Source: Monomorium pharaonis
Taxonomy: Eukaryota > Arthropoda > Insecta > Hymenoptera > Formicidae
Direction of reading: 5' to 3'
Length of the DNA stretch: 64,000 nt
NCBI RefSeq assembly: GCF_013373865.1
Contig: NC_050469.1
Coordinates: 25,656,046 to 25,720,045 of the forward strand
Shown here: piece after piece, positions 61,957 through 64,000 of the stretch
How the letters are laid out: the number at the start of each line of letters is the position of its first letter
How positions within the stretch are numbered: the stretch's first letter is position 1
The notes under the pieces: generated by a model
The model's database searches: none
Seen by the model: the letters and a program-made list of their open reading frames with translations, nothing else
Told to the model about the DNA's origin: nothing
Translations under genes and position numbers: made by a program

Positions 61957-64000
61957 TAATTTTTAAAACAAAATTAACAAATTAAAATTAGGAACATAAA
62001 TAAAAATGTCAATAAAAAGGAAGATTATAAAATGAACGTAATATGGTTGTTGACAAAACTAATGTCAACGGCACATGGTGTTTTCCCAAGCGGTCATCCA
62101 AGTACTAACCATGCTCAACGTTGTTTGATTTCATTTATCGGACGAGAACTGGTATTTTAAAACGCGATATGGCTGTCGACGAAAATTATAAAATAATTAT
62201 TTATAATTATGTATTGTTAAGCAAAATTCATGTTTCTAACAAATATAAATGAAACTATAATGAGATGTAATATCTAAGAGTGGCAATTACGAAAATTTGT
62301 CATATGTATATCTACTCAAACGTTTATACATATTCCGAGATCCATCGGATAAAAATATTGAAAAAATTTTTTTCGCAGTACCTAGTATCCTGGATTTTCG
62401 ATCGAATCTTTAGGACCACCGTCTCTTGCGGCATCAGAGAAAAAAAGGAAAAAAAAAACTTTAATTATCCGGAACCGTTTTATCCGTGTAGCTTTTCATT
62501 TCTTATGAAGCTAACTTTGGTTGGAAAGTAATTTTCCCATCGGTGTACGACTGCGTAAACAGGAAAAAAAAAGATCGTCGGAATTCCGTTGAAGGGGTCT
62601 CAGCCACTTTTCATTATACAACTACTTTGGCGACCGCTTGCGGAGTCAAGGATATTGCGCGTGAAAAAGCGTTACTTCGGAAATCGGTTTCATCGTGTTT
62701 ATCTCGACTCGTTCCTTTTTTTCTTTCTGTAGATTTTCTTTTTTCGCTGAACTTTTGCGCTTTCAGACGCTTCAGAATTTTGATTAGATAACTCAGATTT
62801 GTCCCTCTACATTTCTACATTGTTCCATTAAATTCTCTTATATCCCGCTATTCGAATCGAGATTTAAAATTAAACAAAAGCTAAGAAATCGACAAAGAAT
62901 GTGCCAATGGATAAATAGTATTGTTATTTTTCGTAAAATTCGACCTTTTTTGACAGGAAGAGATCCATATCGTGACTTTTATGTTATGAAGGGTTTTTTG
63001 CAAATTAAGTTCTAATTAGATGTTAATAATATGATCATACTTGTCGCTCTATTGGACGAGGACATTATTTTAACAGAATTTTCATTTACTTGGTAACATT
63101 TAGCGCAAATATCGAAATTGGAAGATATTGAATATCGTGGAGCCATTCTTTAATTTTAATTACTTTTTATAATCTCACGATGAACACAACAGTTGACATG
63201 TCTCTTTTCTTCTTCTATCTTTACGAATTTGTTCGCAAAGACATGTGTAAAATCTCGACTGAATGTATTTCAATTTTCCATCAAAATTCTATAATTCGCA
63301 ATCAATATGGCACGTGCAATATTGAATATTAAATAAAAACATAAATTCTACATTTAATATCGAATAACCGATAACACCGTTCCGTGCTTTCGAAAGTGAA
63401 GCGATACGTTATCGCCATATATCTCTTCTTGCAAATTTAATTTTACGCTACTAACGAGGATACGAACGCCTGTGTTTAATGTTTAACTGTATTTACATTG
63501 GCTTGCATTTCGATGGAATTGCCGTCGTATGCTACGCGAATAATCGAATAATTTGCAAGTAAAAAAGTATCGTAAGGGCACGTATATGTGGAAAATGTAT
63601 AGCACGTACATTCACACGCCTTATCATCTCCGTCAAATGGAATACTTCGACAATAGCGAATTGGCAAACAATTCGTTTAATCAGCACTAGTAGCAGCCAA
63701 TTAATACGGGGCATTCACAGTAAATTTCACTTAAAGGGACAGTTGGTCTAATTAGAAATTCACCTCTCTCTAATGTAACTCCGTTTAATTCACATCCCTC
63801 TTACGTGTCTTCCTCGACTTGTGCGCGTGACCTACTATAGGGGTAATTCCTCTATCGATCGTAAAATATATTCGATAGCGCCATATCTGTCGATTTATAC
63901 GTATTTTTCATATCTTCAATATACCAGCGGTAAAATGGTAATATATTAAAAAATTTATATGTATGTACCTATTGAATTCAATCTGAAATAATTTATTCTC

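Larger units (their letters stand above)
60209..64000. other. Upstream of the proline-rich gene; no firm gene
   Basis: Probably the 5' untranslated/promoter region of the minus-strand gene plus intergenic DNA. GC-richer patches at about 61030-61450 and 62540-62790 carry open frames on the plus strand without recognisable domains. Two MITE-like relics lie at 61638 and 61887. The last kilobase (63,000-64,000) shows nothing recognisable. Confidence 0.5.

Noticed and set aside
1..64000. tRNA, rRNA and CRISPR arrays
   Set aside because: No cloverleaf with matching A and B box motifs, no rRNA-like conserved blocks and no regularly spaced direct repeats with unique spacers were noticed; a tRNA could still be missed by eye.

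Overview
This is a eukaryotic, AT-rich nuclear window from an insect, most likely an ant (Formicidae, Hymenoptera). Genes are split by GT-AG introns, non-coding DNA dominates, microsatellites and small foldback transposon relics are common, and a pair of small secreted-peptide genes carries a leader of the type seen in ant and wasp venom peptides. The ant assignment is inferred mainly from that leader and the general look of the DNA; no ribosomal or mitochondrial marker is present.

Layout. (1) 1-20,450: no firm gene. GC-richer islands alternate with AT-rich DNA; there is a weak candidate first exon of a ZAD zinc-finger gene at 8662-8740, several MITE-like inverted repeats, and copies of a dispersed non-coding repeat. 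(2) 20,450-27,100: two paralogous three-exon genes on the + strand for short secreted peptides with near-identical core promoters, plus decayed paralogous fragments. The second gene carries a retroelement-like insertion with a CT-rich minisatellite in its last intron. (3) 27,100-37,600: AT-rich DNA with no recognisable gene. (4) 37,601-49,551, minus strand: a 13-exon type II transmembrane serine protease with the corin architecture (cytoplasmic tail, membrane segment, Frizzled CRD, two LDLa, SRCR, trypsin domain). Every splice phase agrees, with one oddity: the natural SRCR start is frameshifted by an A run, and only an alternative acceptor keeps the frame. (5) 51,649-60,208, minus strand: a proline-rich/coiled-coil protein gene that I cannot name, with two mutually compatible first exons and an internally repeated FEELQ..S..LE.RLHE motif. 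(6) 60,209-64,000: no firm gene, some weak open frames and two MITE-like relics.

Functional links between the genes are not evident. The peptide genes are a local tandem duplication; the protease and the proline-rich gene are adjacent, co-oriented and about 2 kb apart, and are probably independent single-copy genes.
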